Source of the DNA: Microbulbifer harenosus | GTDB taxonomy: Bacteria; Pseudomonadota; Gammaproteobacteria; Pseudomonadales; Cellvibrionaceae | DNA: 64,000 nucleotides | Direction of reading: 5' to 3' | Assembly (NCBI RefSeq): GCF_005771435.1 | Contig: NZ_VANI01000002.1 | Coordinates: 62,001 to 126,000, forward strand | Part shown: positions 37,827-46,510 of the stretch, one piece after another | How the letters are laid out: each line of letters starts with the position of its first letter | Position numbering within the stretch: position 1 is the first letter of the stretch | The notes under the pieces: model-generated | Database searches by the model: none | What the model was told of the DNA's origin: nothing | The model's input: only the letters and a program-made list of their open reading frames with translations | Position numbers and translations under genes: made by a program

Positions 37827-38669
37827 ATGGCCACAGTGAAGGACAATCTGCTGCGGGCGTCGGAACTGACGGAAAGCGACAGCCCCAGGCTGGATCTGGA
37901 GGTGTTGCTCTGCCATCTGCTGGGCAAGTCCCGAGCCTGGCTCTACACCTGGCCGGAGCACCCGCTCGACGAGGTCCAGCAGGCGCAGTTCGAGCGCCTG
38001 CTGAAGCGCCGTATAGCCGGCGAACCGGTGGCTCACCTCACGGGGACACGGGAGTTCTGGTCGCTGCCGCTGAAGGTCAATCGCGCCACCCTGATCCCGC
38101 GCCCGGATACCGAAGTGCTGGTGGAAGCGGTACTGGCGCTGTGCCCGCCGGAACCATTGCGATTGCTGGATCTCGGCACCGGCACCGGCGCCATTGCGCT
38201 TGCGCTTGCCGGCGAAAAGCCGCACTGGCAGATCACGGCTGTCGACCGTATGCCGGCGGCGGTTGCGCTGGCGGAAGAGAACCGCCAGCAGCTCGGATTC
38301 TCCAATGTGGAAATTCTGCAAAGCGACTGGTTTGCGGCGCTGGCCGAACGCACCTTTGATGTGATCGTCAGCAACCCGCCCTATATTGATCCAAAGGATC
38401 CGCATCTGCGTGAAGGCGACGTGCGTTTCGAACCGCTGTCGGCACTGGTGGCGGAAGAGGCGGGGCTCGCGGATATCCGTGAGATTGCGTCGGCGGCGCG
38501 CGCGCATCTCACCGCCGGCGGTCTGCTGGCCGTCGAGCACGGTTGGGATCAGGGCAAAGCGGTGCGAAACATTTTCAGTGAACGTGGATATTCTGAAGTG
38601 GAAACCCGTCTTGACTATGCCGGGCGGGAACGTATCACTCTGGGACGATTTTCCGGCGCCCACCTGTAG
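37827..38669 (+). CDS. prmC: Release factor glutamine methyltransferase
   Basis: This 280-residue SAM-dependent enzyme methylates the GGQ glutamine of release factors. LDLGTGTGAIALALA is the SAM-binding motif and VSNPPYID the NPPY active-site motif. I start at the ATG at 37827, 4 bases after prfA; an in-frame ATG at 37755 lies inside prfA. Its TAG stop codon and the last base before it belong to the GTAGGAGC edge of a REPIN-like repeat, so the repeat appears to have set the present C-terminus. Confidence 0.94.
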   Translation: MATVKDNLLRASELTESDSPRLDLEVLLCHLLGKSRAWLYTWPEHPLDEVQQAQFERLLKRRIAGEPVAHLTGTREFWSLPLKVNRATLIPRPDTEVLVEAVLALCPPEPLRLLDLGTGTGAIALALAGEKPHWQITAVDRMPAAVALAEENRQQLGFSNVEILQSDWFAALAERTFDVIVSNPPYIDPKDPHLREGDVRFEPLSALVAEEAGLADIREIASAARAHLTAGGLLAVEHGWDQGKAVRNIFSERGYSEVETRLDYAGRERITLGRFSGAHL

Positions 38670-38730
38670 GAGCTTGCCTGCAAGCGAACTGTCCGGAGCC
38701 CGATCCATTCGCCTGCAGGCAGGCTCCTAC
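38666..38730. repeat. Short REPIN-like element, copy C, overlapping the prmC stop
   Basis: GTAGGAGCTTGCCTGCAAGCGAA at the left and its near-complement TTCGCCTGCAGGCAGGCTCCTAC at the right form a 65-base hairpin. The ends match the longer copies at 6826 and 29695, but the central part is lost. The left edge provides the TAG stop of prmC and the right edge lies 30 bases before the next gene. Confidence 0.78.
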
Positions 38731-38760
38731 AGGCGTGCGATTTTTTGCGGGAGGGAATCC

Positions 38761-39669
38761 ATGCACGACCACGCTCATCACCATCACGGTAGCGACCACC
38801 TGAAACCCCTTGTCTGGGGCCTCGTTATCACACTCGTATTCGCCATGGTGGAAGCCATCGGCGGCTGGATTTCCGGTTCCCTCGCACTGCTAGGCGACGC
38901 CGGGCACATGGTTACGGATTCCTTCTCCCTCGCCCTCGGTGCCGTTGCCGCGCTGCTCGCGCGCAAGCCCGCCAGCCGCGAAATGTCCTTCGGCTGGGGG
39001 CGCGCGGAAGTGCTGGCGGCGCTGGTCAATGCGGTACTCATGCTGGTGATCGTGATCGGTATTAGCATTGCGGCCTTCGACCGTCTGCGCGCACCGCAAC
39101 CGGTACAGGGCGGTATGGTGATGCTGATCGCCGCCATCGGCCTGCTGGTCAATATTGCGGTGGCCTGGGTGCTGCACCGCGGTGAGCAGACTCTGAATAT
39201 CCGCGGCGCGTTGCTGCATGTGATGGGCGATCTTTTGGGGTCGGTAGCGGCGCTGGTGGCGGGTGCAGTGATCTATTTCACCGGCTGGACGCCCATCGAT
39301 CCGCTGCTGTCGGTACTGATCTGCGTGCTGATTCTGTTTTCCAGCCTGAAACTGCTGCGGGATGCGGTGGATGTGCTGATGCAGCGGGTGCCGCGGGAAC
39401 TCAGCCTGCCGATAGTGGGGGAGACCATGGCGGCGGTGGAGGGCGTGAAGTCGGTGCACGACCTGCATATCTGGCGGCTCGACAGCAGGTCTGTTTCCCT
39501 ATCCGCGCATATCGTGGTGGAAGACCTCATCGCCTGGCCCAGAGTACTGGAGCGCTTGCGCAAAACCCTGCACCAGCGTTTCGATATCGATCACATCACC
39601 CTGCAGCCGGAGCCGCTGCATTTTGATCCCACGCCGATTATTGATCGGGTGTCGCCTCCGAAACTCTGA
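38761..39669 (+). CDS. Cation diffusion facilitator (CDF) family metal efflux transporter
   Basis: This 302-residue inner-membrane protein starts with a His-rich stretch (HDHAHHHHGSDH), has six hydrophobic segments and the metal-site motifs GDAGHMVTDSFSL in segment 2 and HVMGDLLGS in segment 5, as in ZitB and CzcD zinc exporters. A cytoplasmic C-terminal domain follows (about residues 215-300). GGGAGGGAATCC gives a good ribosome binding site at the ATG at 38761. Zinc, cadmium or cobalt are likely substrates; the sequence does not decide. Confidence 0.9.
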   Translation: MHDHAHHHHGSDHLKPLVWGLVITLVFAMVEAIGGWISGSLALLGDAGHMVTDSFSLALGAVAALLARKPASREMSFGWGRAEVLAALVNAVLMLVIVIGISIAAFDRLRAPQPVQGGMVMLIAAIGLLVNIAVAWVLHRGEQTLNIRGALLHVMGDLLGSVAALVAGAVIYFTGWTPIDPLLSVLICVLILFSSLKLLRDAVDVLMQRVPRELSLPIVGETMAAVEGVKSVHDLHIWRLDSRSVSLSAHIVVEDLIAWPRVLERLRKTLHQRFDIDHITLQPEPLHFDPTPIIDRVSPPKL

Positions 39670-39903
39670 GACTTCGGTCCTCCTCCTGCCCCACAGCGAT
39701 AACCTGTTGCGGTTGTGATACCTGTGGCCCGCGTTGCTATTGGCCTCAGATCCGGCGCACCGGGCGATAAAGTTGATGCACTTGGCAATTACAACTTCCG
39801 CTTGGGCATTCTGGCGCAACAATGAACGTCTGCCTTTGTAAGCGTAATAAAATGCGCGCCGCTACCGCACGGGATGTGTGCGTAAAGTGATTACAAGGAT
39901 TCA

Positions 39904-42501
39904 ATGATGATTTTAGTTCACCAATGGACAAAGGATTTATGGCGTCATACTGCGGGTAAACTGGCGATTGTACTGCTGAGTGCGACGCTGGCGGCTTGCG
40001 GTGGGGGCGGAAGTGGCGGCAACTCCGGGGATGGAGGCGGCTCCGGCAGCGGCGGCGGTTCCAGTAGCGGCTCCTCCAGTTCCAGCAGCAGCTCTTCCAG
40101 CTCCAGTAGCAGTTCTTCCAGCTCCAGCAGTAGTTCCTCAAGCTCCAGCAGCTCGTCCGGCTCCGGCAGCAGTTCCTCCAGCTCCGGTGGCGAGCTACCC
40201 GCTCCGGCTGTCGCCGCTGTGCTCAGGGCCGAGCCGGATTCTCAGGCGGTCACCCTGGCCTGGGACGACACGGGGGCGCAGAGTTACAACCTGTATTACG
40301 CCACAGCCCCGGGCTGTGATCCCGAAAACTATGCAAGCTGTCCGGGCGGAACCATGGTCGTGGGCGCTGAGTCGCCGTACCGGCTAACTGGTCTGGAGAA
40401 CGGGCAGAATTATTGGTTCCGCCTGGAATCCGTGGCTGAGGGAGACAATGCGTTCTCCAAAGAAGCCGGTGTGCGGCCGGATCGGCTGGTGCCGAATAGC
40501 GACGTTCTCGCCGTCACTCACGACAGTGCCGGCATCGCTTATATGGGCGGGTATTTTAACCGCTTCGGTGTGCGCAGTGGCCACGGGGTGCCGATCGACA
40601 AAGAGAGCGGCCATGCCAAAGCCTTTTCCACCGTGAATCTTGCCGTCAACGCCGCGGTCCCCGACGGTGCCGGGGGATTTTATATCGGCGGTATTTTTAC
40701 CACGGTGGGTGACGAAGCACGTAACAATCTGGCCCATATCCGTGCCGACGGTACTCTTGGGGATTGGAACCCGAATGCCAGCGGTGGGGTCGATGCTCTT
40801 CTGTTGGTGGGGAACACCTTGTACGTAGGAGGGCCGTTTACCTCGGTCGGGGGGCAGCCGCGCGAGAAGCTGGCGGCCATCGATATCCGCGACGGCAGCG
40901 TGCGGGACTGGAACCCGGGTGTCGGAGGCACCGTCAAAACCCTGGCTGCGGCGGGGGACGTTCTTTACGTGGGAGGAAATTTCAGCAGCGTCGCTGGGCA
41001 AGCGCGGGGTAATCTGGCGGCCATCAATATTAGCGATGGCAGCCTGCGGGACTGGAATCCTGGGGCTGATGCCTCTGTCAGTAGCCTTGCGCTGGGGGGC
41101 GATACTCTGTACGTAGCGGGCAACTTCACCAACATGGGCGGGCAGCCCCGCAGTCGCTTGGCGGCCGTCGATACCGCGGATGGCAGCCTGCGGGACTGGA
41201 ATCCGGCAGCCAGTAGTAGCGTCAGCGCCATTGTACTGGTGGGCGACACCCTGTATGCAGGTGGGTTGTTCACCAGTATCGACGACACATTTCGCTTTCG
41301 TCTGGCGGCTATAGATGCCAATGACGGCAGTCTGCGCAATTGGATGCCGTTCGTTGGTGGCTTCGTCTATTCCCTCGCAGTGGCGGGCGACACCGTGTAC
41401 GCGGGAGGGTCTTTCGATGAGGTTGACGAGGAATCGCGCCACAACTTGCTCGCTGTCGATATCGGTGATGGCAGTCTGCGCGACTGGAATCCGGGTGCGG
41501 GCGGTCCTGTCAACACGCTTGCGGTGTCTGGAGATACCATCTACGCGGGAGGGAGCTTCAGCAGTTTTGGGGGGGTTCCCCGTAGTCATCTGGCAGCCGT
41601 CAATGCTGACGGTAGTCTGCGGGACTGGAATCCGGGAGCCGATCGCTTTGTCACAGCTCTCGCAGTGACAGACGATACCCTGTATGTGGCGGGTGGCTTT
41701 CACGAGATTGGCGGGCAGCTCCGCGAGACACTGGCGGCTGTCGATACCCGTGACGGCAGTGTGCGGGACTGGAATCCGGGGGAGATTGACAGTGCGATCG
41801 AAGTCCTCGCACTGGCGGGCGACACCTTGTATTTGGGTGGGTGGTTTACCGAGGTCGGAGGGCAGTCGCGCCATCGCCTGGCGGCGATTGACACGCGCGA
41901 TGGCCGCCTGATTGACTGGAACCCGGGCGCTGACGATATTGTTTATACACTCCTTCCGGTTGCGGACACCCTGTACGTGGGGGGCGTTTTCAATGAGGCC
42001 GGTGGCCTGCCGCGCGAGGGGCTGGCGGCAATCGATACCGTCGACGGCAGCGTGCGGGACTGGAATCCGGGGGCCAATGGAACAGTCTCTTCTCTTGCGC
42101 AGCGGAATGACACCTTGTATGTGGCAGGGCGGATTAAGGAGGAGGGCAAACCGTGGGCCCCTTACCTGGCGGCGATCGATATCAACGATGACAGTCTGCA
42201 GGATTGGAGGGTGTCAATGAGCGGTAAGGTCAAAGCCCTGGCGCTTGCCGGAGACACCCTGTACGTGGGGGGGCAGGTCCTCGGTATGGAAGGGAAGCTA
42301 CGCGGTGGTATGGTAGCAATTGATATTGCTGATGGCAGTGTGCGGGACTGGGACGTGATGGTGAATCATTACGTCAACGCCCTGTCGGCTAGCGAGAGCA
42401 GTATTTATGCCGGGGGGGACTTTTTGAGTATTTCCACGGCCATTGACGACGTTCTGTTGCCATATTTCGCGATCTTCCCACCGGCAGTGGACAGCGAATA
42501 A
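39904..42501 (+). CDS. Large lipoprotein with polyserine linker, FnIII-like domain and 14 propeller-type repeats
   Basis: The 865-residue protein has a lipobox LAAC with cysteine 32, a Gly/Ser linker that becomes almost pure serine at about residues 50-96, a fibronectin-III-like domain (about 100-190, with AVTLAWDDTGAQSYNLYYA) and about 14 repeats of roughly 46 residues. The repeat reads approximately GDTLYVGGxFTxVGGxxRxxLAAIDxxDGSLRDWNPGA, as in DUF5122/delta-60 beta-propellers. Fourteen units would make two seven-bladed propellers. It is probably exposed at the cell surface; binding to polysaccharide or protein is a guess. AAGGA precedes the ATG. Polyserine linkers are frequent in Saccharophagus-type bacteria. 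Confidence 0.85.
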   Translation: MMILVHQWTKDLWRHTAGKLAIVLLSATLAACGGGGSGGNSGDGGGSGSGGGSSSGSSSSSSSSSSSSSSSSSSSSSSSSSSSSSGSGSSSSSSGGELPAPAVAAVLRAEPDSQAVTLAWDDTGAQSYNLYYATAPGCDPENYASCPGGTMVVGAESPYRLTGLENGQNYWFRLESVAEGDNAFSKEAGVRPDRLVPNSDVLAVTHDSAGIAYMGGYFNRFGVRSGHGVPIDKESGHAKAFSTVNLAVNAAVPDGAGGFYIGGIFTTVGDEARNNLAHIRADGTLGDWNPNASGGVDALLLVGNTLYVGGPFTSVGGQPREKLAAIDIRDGSVRDWNPGVGGTVKTLAAAGDVLYVGGNFSSVAGQARGNLAAINISDGSLRDWNPGADASVSSLALGGDTLYVAGNFTNMGGQPRSRLAAVDTADGSLRDWNPAASSSVSAIVLVGDTLYAGGLFTSIDDTFRFRLAAIDANDGSLRNWMPFVGGFVYSLAVAGDTVYAGGSFDEVDEESRHNLLAVDIGDGSLRDWNPGAGGPVNTLAVSGDTIYAGGSFSSFGGVPRSHLAAVNADGSLRDWNPGADRFVTALAVTDDTLYVAGGFHEIGGQLRETLAAVDTRDGSVRDWNPGEIDSAIEVLALAGDTLYLGGWFTEVGGQSRHRLAAIDTRDGRLIDWNPGADDIVYTLLPVADTLYVGGVFNEAGGLPREGLAAIDTVDGSVRDWNPGANGTVSSLAQRNDTLYVAGRIKEEGKPWAPYLAAIDINDDSLQDWRVSMSGKVKALALAGDTLYVGGQVLGMEGKLRGGMVAIDIADGSVRDWDVMVNHYVNALSASESSIYAGGDFLSISTAIDDVLLPYFAIFPPAVDSE

Positions 42502-42521
42502 TCCGCAAGCCCCTACATCAG

Positions 42522-42542
42522 GCCCCGGCGTTCAGCCGGGGC
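42522..42542. terminator. Stem-loop between convergent genes
   Basis: GCCCCGGC and GCCGGGGC pair over GTTCA between the propeller lipoprotein and the M14-type gene. It has no T-run on either side, so it is a moderate terminator candidate for both convergent transcripts. Confidence 0.5.
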
Positions 42543-42556
42543 GCTGTTCCGGGCGT

Positions 42557-44101
42557 TCAATCTTCCTCCCGTCCCTCATCGTCCTCCGAATTCTGCAGCG
42601 GTTCCTCTGCGGACTGCACTGGGACGTCCGTCGCCGGCTCATCCACCGAATCATCCCTGTCCGCTGCTGGCCCTGATAGTGCTCCCTCAGCCGTTGCCGG
42701 TGTCTCAGGTGCCGGTTCCGCAGTCACTTCCGCCGGCGGGCTGATCTGCTCCTGCGGTGCCTGAATGCCGATGTGGTAGGCGGCAAATCCCGGCTGTACC
42801 ACCTGGTCCATCGCCATCCCCAGAATGCGCCCGTTGTACTGGGAGCGGATTTCTTTGCGGACATTGGTGATCGGGTTGGTGACGGTGCCCAGCAGGTCGC
42901 CCTTGCTCACCGTCTGCCCCAGCTTCACCTTACTGAAAATGATGCCGCCGGTGGTGGCGCGCTGCCAGGTGGAGTTGTAGTACACCGGTTCCGGTTCGCC
43001 CCACAGGCGGAACTTGCTCACCATGCCCAGTTGATTGAGCAGGGTGCGGATGCCTTTCACGCTGTGACTCACCGAGGGTTCATCCAGCACCATCGGTGCG
43101 CCGGCTTCCAGAGTGACGGTAGGGATGCCCGCCTCTACCGCTTCGCGCCGCAAGGTGCCCTTGGCGCCCTTACTGTGTAGCACCACGGTGGAACCGAACC
43201 CTTTGGTCAGCTTCACCACCTTGGGGTCGGTGAGGTCGCCGCGCAGCTGCGGCAAGTTGGTGCGGTAGAAGGAGCCGGTGTGCAGATCGACGATGGCATT
43301 ACAGTGCACGACCACCTCGTTGAAAAACGAGCGCGCGATGCGCGAGGCGGACGAGCCGCGCTTGTCGCCGGGGAAGTGGCGGTTCAGATCGCGGCGGTCG
43401 GTGAGATAGCGGGAGCCGCGATGGAAGCCCTGGAGGTTCACGATGGGCACGCCGATCACCGCGCCTTTCAAGGTTTTTGGATCGAGGTTGTACATCACCC
43501 GGCGCACGGTCTCGATGCCGTTCAGCTCATCGCCGTGCAGTGCCGCGGTGAGACACAGCGTTGGGCCGGGTTCCGCGCCGTTGACCACGAGTACCGGTGT
43601 CGCGCTGTAGACGCCTTCAAAATGCTGGCTGGGGGACCAGGCCAGGCGGGTGGATGTGGCCGGTGGCACCTCGGCCCCGAGCAGCTGCAGCGGGCGGCCA
43701 ATCGGGGCGGCCGGCTCCTGCTGAGTCTCTTCCGGTGCCGGGCTGCTGGCGGTTTCCGGGGCGGGTTTTGGGGTTGTTTCTGCCGCGGGTTCCGCTGCCG
43801 GTGCGGGCTGCTCGATGGGCGGAGCCACCAGCTCCTGTTCACTGACGGGCTTGTCCAGCTCGATACTCTTGGCCTGGGGCATGGCCGGTTTTTTAGGCTC
43901 TTCGCTCTTGTCCTCATCGGTTTTCGCGTCAGTGCTGATCTGCGCGGCGGACACCGGTTCCTCGACGGAGGACGTTTCCGGGGGTGGCGCCGCGACATCC
44001 TCTGGTGCAACGGCGTCCTCCGCGTGCATCGGGGAGGTGTACACCGTGCAAAAACTGGCGAGGGAAACAATCAGGGTTAGGCTCAGAGAGCGGCGGCGCA
44101 T
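42557..44101 (-). CDS. Succinylglutamate desuccinylase/aspartoacylase family (M14-type) exported protein
   Basis: Reading from the ATG at 44099-44101 (GGAG upstream) gives 514 residues. A signal peptide ends near MHA at 27. Residues about 28-145 are a Pro/Ala/Glu-rich low-complexity segment. The metallohydrolase domain follows (about 155-440) with the zinc motif HGDELNGIE and later VDLHTGSFYRTNLPQ. The C-terminus is again acidic and Pro-rich, ending EDDEGREED. The domain resembles predicted deacylases, but the substrate is unknown. Export plus the low-complexity flanks suggest a periplasmic or envelope role. Confidence 0.82.
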   Translation of the reverse strand: MRRRSLSLTLIVSLASFCTVYTSPMHAEDAVAPEDVAAPPPETSSVEEPVSAAQISTDAKTDEDKSEEPKKPAMPQAKSIELDKPVSEQELVAPPIEQPAPAAEPAAETTPKPAPETASSPAPEETQQEPAAPIGRPLQLLGAEVPPATSTRLAWSPSQHFEGVYSATPVLVVNGAEPGPTLCLTAALHGDELNGIETVRRVMYNLDPKTLKGAVIGVPIVNLQGFHRGSRYLTDRRDLNRHFPGDKRGSSASRIARSFFNEVVVHCNAIVDLHTGSFYRTNLPQLRGDLTDPKVVKLTKGFGSTVVLHSKGAKGTLRREAVEAGIPTVTLEAGAPMVLDEPSVSHSVKGIRTLLNQLGMVSKFRLWGEPEPVYYNSTWQRATTGGIIFSKVKLGQTVSKGDLLGTVTNPITNVRKEIRSQYNGRILGMAMDQVVQPGFAAYHIGIQAPQEQISPPAEVTAEPAPETPATAEGALSGPAADRDDSVDEPATDVPVQSAEEPLQNSEDDEGREED

Positions 44102-44232
44102 GAAACACTCCAGTGGGGAAAAACGGTAGATTCTGATGTCCGGGGCTGAGAGCGCGAGTATAGCCAAAGGGTTCCCGCGGCATTGCGCGTTACTTGGCGA
44201 ATTTGCGACGGTATCCGGGGCCGGCGGCGGGA

Positions 44233-45618
44233 TCAGTTCAGACGGGGCTCATCCTCACCGGTTGCCGGGCGCTTGTCCAGTTGGCGCCCGCAGGTACGCC
44301 ACAGGCGTAGCAACAGTAGTACAGCGGCGGTGCCGAGCCCGATGCAGATCCCGACCCAGTAGCCGTAAACCCCCCATAAATGCTCTCCAATCCACCAGGC
44401 ACTGGCGAGCCCAACTACCCAGTAGGAGAACAACTGCAGATACATCGGCACCCGTGTATCGCGATAGCCGCGCAGCGCGCCCGCCGCCATGGCCTGGGTC
44501 ACGTCCACCAGTTGGAATGCCGCGGCGAGCAGTAACAGGTTTCTCGCCACGGCGATGATGTCCGGATTGCTGGTGTACGCGAGCACCAGCAGGTCGCGAA
44601 AGCCGATCAGGATGGCACCGGTGAGCAGAGCGTAGGCGAAGCCACTGCCGACACCCACCGCGCTGACAAAGCGTGCGCGTTTGGGGCGGTTCTGCCCGAG
44701 CACCTGCGCGGTGCGGATACTGACCGCCTGCGCCAGGGCCAGGGCGACGAGATAGAAAACGGAGCCGATGCTGAGGCCGATCTGATGCGCAGCGACGATC
44801 GTGGCGCCATAGGATGCGAGCAACAGAGTGAGACTGGCGAAGAAGGTCACTTCGCTGGCGGCGCCGATGCAGATGGGCATGCCTACCGCCAGCAGGTGTT
44901 TGAGGGTGGGCCAGTGCGGGCGCGGTGGCCGCAGCTTCAGGTCGAGAGCGCGGTACGCCGGGTCGCGGCCCGCGTGCCAGTAGAGCGCAATGGCGATACA
45001 CCAGCACACGATGCTGGTGGCAAAGCCACAGCCGGCGCCGCCCATCGCTGGAATTGGCCCCCAGCCAAATACGAACAGCACATCCAGAGGAACGTTCAGT
45101 ACCGCGGCGGCGAGGTAGATCCGCATCACCGGGCGCACCTGTGCCATGCCCTCGCAATAGCCGCGCAATGCACTGCCGATGGCAAAGGGCAGGGTACCAA
45201 TCGCCAGCGCCTGCAGGTACTGCACCATTACCCGACGCACCGGCTCCTCGGTCTGGATCCACTGACTCCACAGTGGGGCCGCTAACAGAGCCGCCGCCAC
45301 CAGCAGTCCGCCAGTCAGTGCAATCCACACCGACTGGCGCATCTGCCGCGCGCAGCCGGCCTCATCCCGCGCTCCGCGCAAATTGGCGACCACTGGGGAA
45401 ACCGCCGCCAGCATGCCAATCAGGGTGACGGCACACACCGCCCAGATACTGGAGCCGAGTGCGAGCCCCGCAAGATTCAACTCGCCGGACTGGCCGGCAA
45501 CGATGGTGTCGGTAACCCCCATGCTCACTACCGCCAGATTGCTGACCACCAGTGGCCCGCCGAGTTTGGTCAGGTGGCGCAGCTCGGTGGCTGTAGCGCG
45601 TTTGTAGAGCTTTGGCAT
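44233..45618 (-). CDS. MATE family multidrug efflux transporter (NorM-like)
   Basis: From the ATG at 45616-45618 the protein has 461 residues and about 12 hydrophobic segments in two halves. It starts LTKLGGPLVVSNLAVVSMGVTDTIVAG and contains GWGPIPAMGGAGCGFATSI and the second-half counterpart GATIVAAHQIGLS, typical of MATE antiporters that export cationic drugs using Na+ or H+ gradients. An upstream in-frame ATG at 45762 would add 48 Pro-rich residues. It is divergent from the DoxX gene. Confidence 0.9.
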   Translation of the reverse strand: MPKLYKRATATELRHLTKLGGPLVVSNLAVVSMGVTDTIVAGQSGELNLAGLALGSSIWAVCAVTLIGMLAAVSPVVANLRGARDEAGCARQMRQSVWIALTGGLLVAAALLAAPLWSQWIQTEEPVRRVMVQYLQALAIGTLPFAIGSALRGYCEGMAQVRPVMRIYLAAAVLNVPLDVLFVFGWGPIPAMGGAGCGFATSIVCWCIAIALYWHAGRDPAYRALDLKLRPPRPHWPTLKHLLAVGMPICIGAASEVTFFASLTLLLASYGATIVAAHQIGLSIGSVFYLVALALAQAVSIRTAQVLGQNRPKRARFVSAVGVGSGFAYALLTGAILIGFRDLLVLAYTSNPDIIAVARNLLLLAAAFQLVDVTQAMAAGALRGYRDTRVPMYLQLFSYWVVGLASAWWIGEHLWGVYGYWVGICIGLGTAAVLLLLRLWRTCGRQLDKRPATGEDEPRLN

Positions 45619-45736
45619 CGGAGAATCTGTACAGCTGGCTAAACTGGTCGGAAGTGGCTCAGGCTGGAGTGTAGGTGCCTGTTCCGGATCAGTCGGAAAG
45701 TGGGGCAACGGGTGCGTGAATTGTCGGGAGCGGATT

Positions 45737-46363
45737 ATGGCGGGCGCAGGCAGCGGGTTCAATCAGATTTACCGGCGTTTTCTGCGGGTCTTACGTCCGT
45801 TCGACGGGCTCGGGATGTTGGCTCTGCGGTTGTTTCTGGGGCCCATTTTTGTGCTTGCGGGTCTGAACAAGCTCGGCGGCATCGGTGACGTGGCAGCCTG
45901 GTTCGGCAATCCCGACTGGGGGCTCGGGCTACCTGCGCCGATGCTGTTGGCGTGGCTGGCGGCGTTGACGGAGTTCCTCGGAGGTATAGCGCTGATTCTT
46001 GGGCTGGGGGTGCGGCTCGCGGCGATACCGCTGCTCGTCACCATGGCGGTGGCGGCGGTAAGTGCCCACTGGCAGTACGGCTGGCACGCGCTGCCGGAAC
46101 AGACCTTGACCATGCCCTGGGAGTGGCGCCGGGATCTGATCGGCGAGGGGCTTGAGCGCCGCGACAAGGCGGTGGAAATCCTCAAGGCCCACGGCGATTA
46201 CCGCTGGCTCACCGAGGCTGGCAGCTTCACCGTGCTCAAGAATGGGATCGAGTTTGCGGCCACTTACTTCGCCATGCTGTTGGCGCTGCTGTTTGGCGGC
46301 GGCGGGCGCTACGTGAGCCTGGATTACTGGATTGCCCGCCGGCGCGGGTTCGTGCCGGAGTGA
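45737..46363 (+). CDS. DoxX family membrane protein
   Basis: This 208-residue protein has about four hydrophobic segments: residues 21-42 (LALRLFLGPIFVLAGLNKL), 60-85 and 90-110 in the first half and one near 175-195. The start is characteristic of the DoxX/HvfX group. A hydrophilic insertion of about 60 residues (around 115-170) separates the third and last segments and is longer than in small DoxX proteins. I start at the ATG at 45737, with GGGAG 7 bases upstream; a GTG at 45716 is an alternative. Function is not established. Confidence 0.82.
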   Translation: MAGAGSGFNQIYRRFLRVLRPFDGLGMLALRLFLGPIFVLAGLNKLGGIGDVAAWFGNPDWGLGLPAPMLLAWLAALTEFLGGIALILGLGVRLAAIPLLVTMAVAAVSAHWQYGWHALPEQTLTMPWEWRRDLIGEGLERRDKAVEILKAHGDYRWLTEAGSFTVLKNGIEFAATYFAMLLALLFGGGGRYVSLDYWIARRRGFVPE

Positions 46364-46401
46364 GCGCTGAAGTCGCTGCTACCTCTCTTTCGGCATATAG
46401 A

Positions 46402-46410
46402 TGATATACT
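46402..46410 (+). promoter_or_regulatory. Extended -10 promoter element upstream of rhlB
   Basis: TGATATACT contains a TATACT -10 hexamer preceded by TGN, the extended -10 form. It lies about 100 bases before the rhlB start. No good -35 is visible, as is usual for extended -10 promoters. Confidence 0.45.
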
Positions 46411-46510
46411 CGCCGATTATTTAACCCATGCCGCCCGGGTCGCACTCCTGACTCTCGCGGCACTCAGGCCCACACTTGCTGGACCTTTGCACACTTGAGC
46501 GAGCAATCCG

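Noticed and set aside
39746..40141. Minus-strand open frame with tandem Trp/Asn/Cys-rich repeats (NWRSRYWNRR)
   Set aside because: It is the complement of the serine-codon tract in the propeller lipoprotein; the repeats only mirror AGC/TCC codons.
40021..40200. Serine-codon tract considered as a CRISPR-like or tandem DNA repeat
   Set aside because: The repeats are irregular AGC/TCC/AGT codons in frame, without constant repeat-spacer lengths; it is a polyserine linker.
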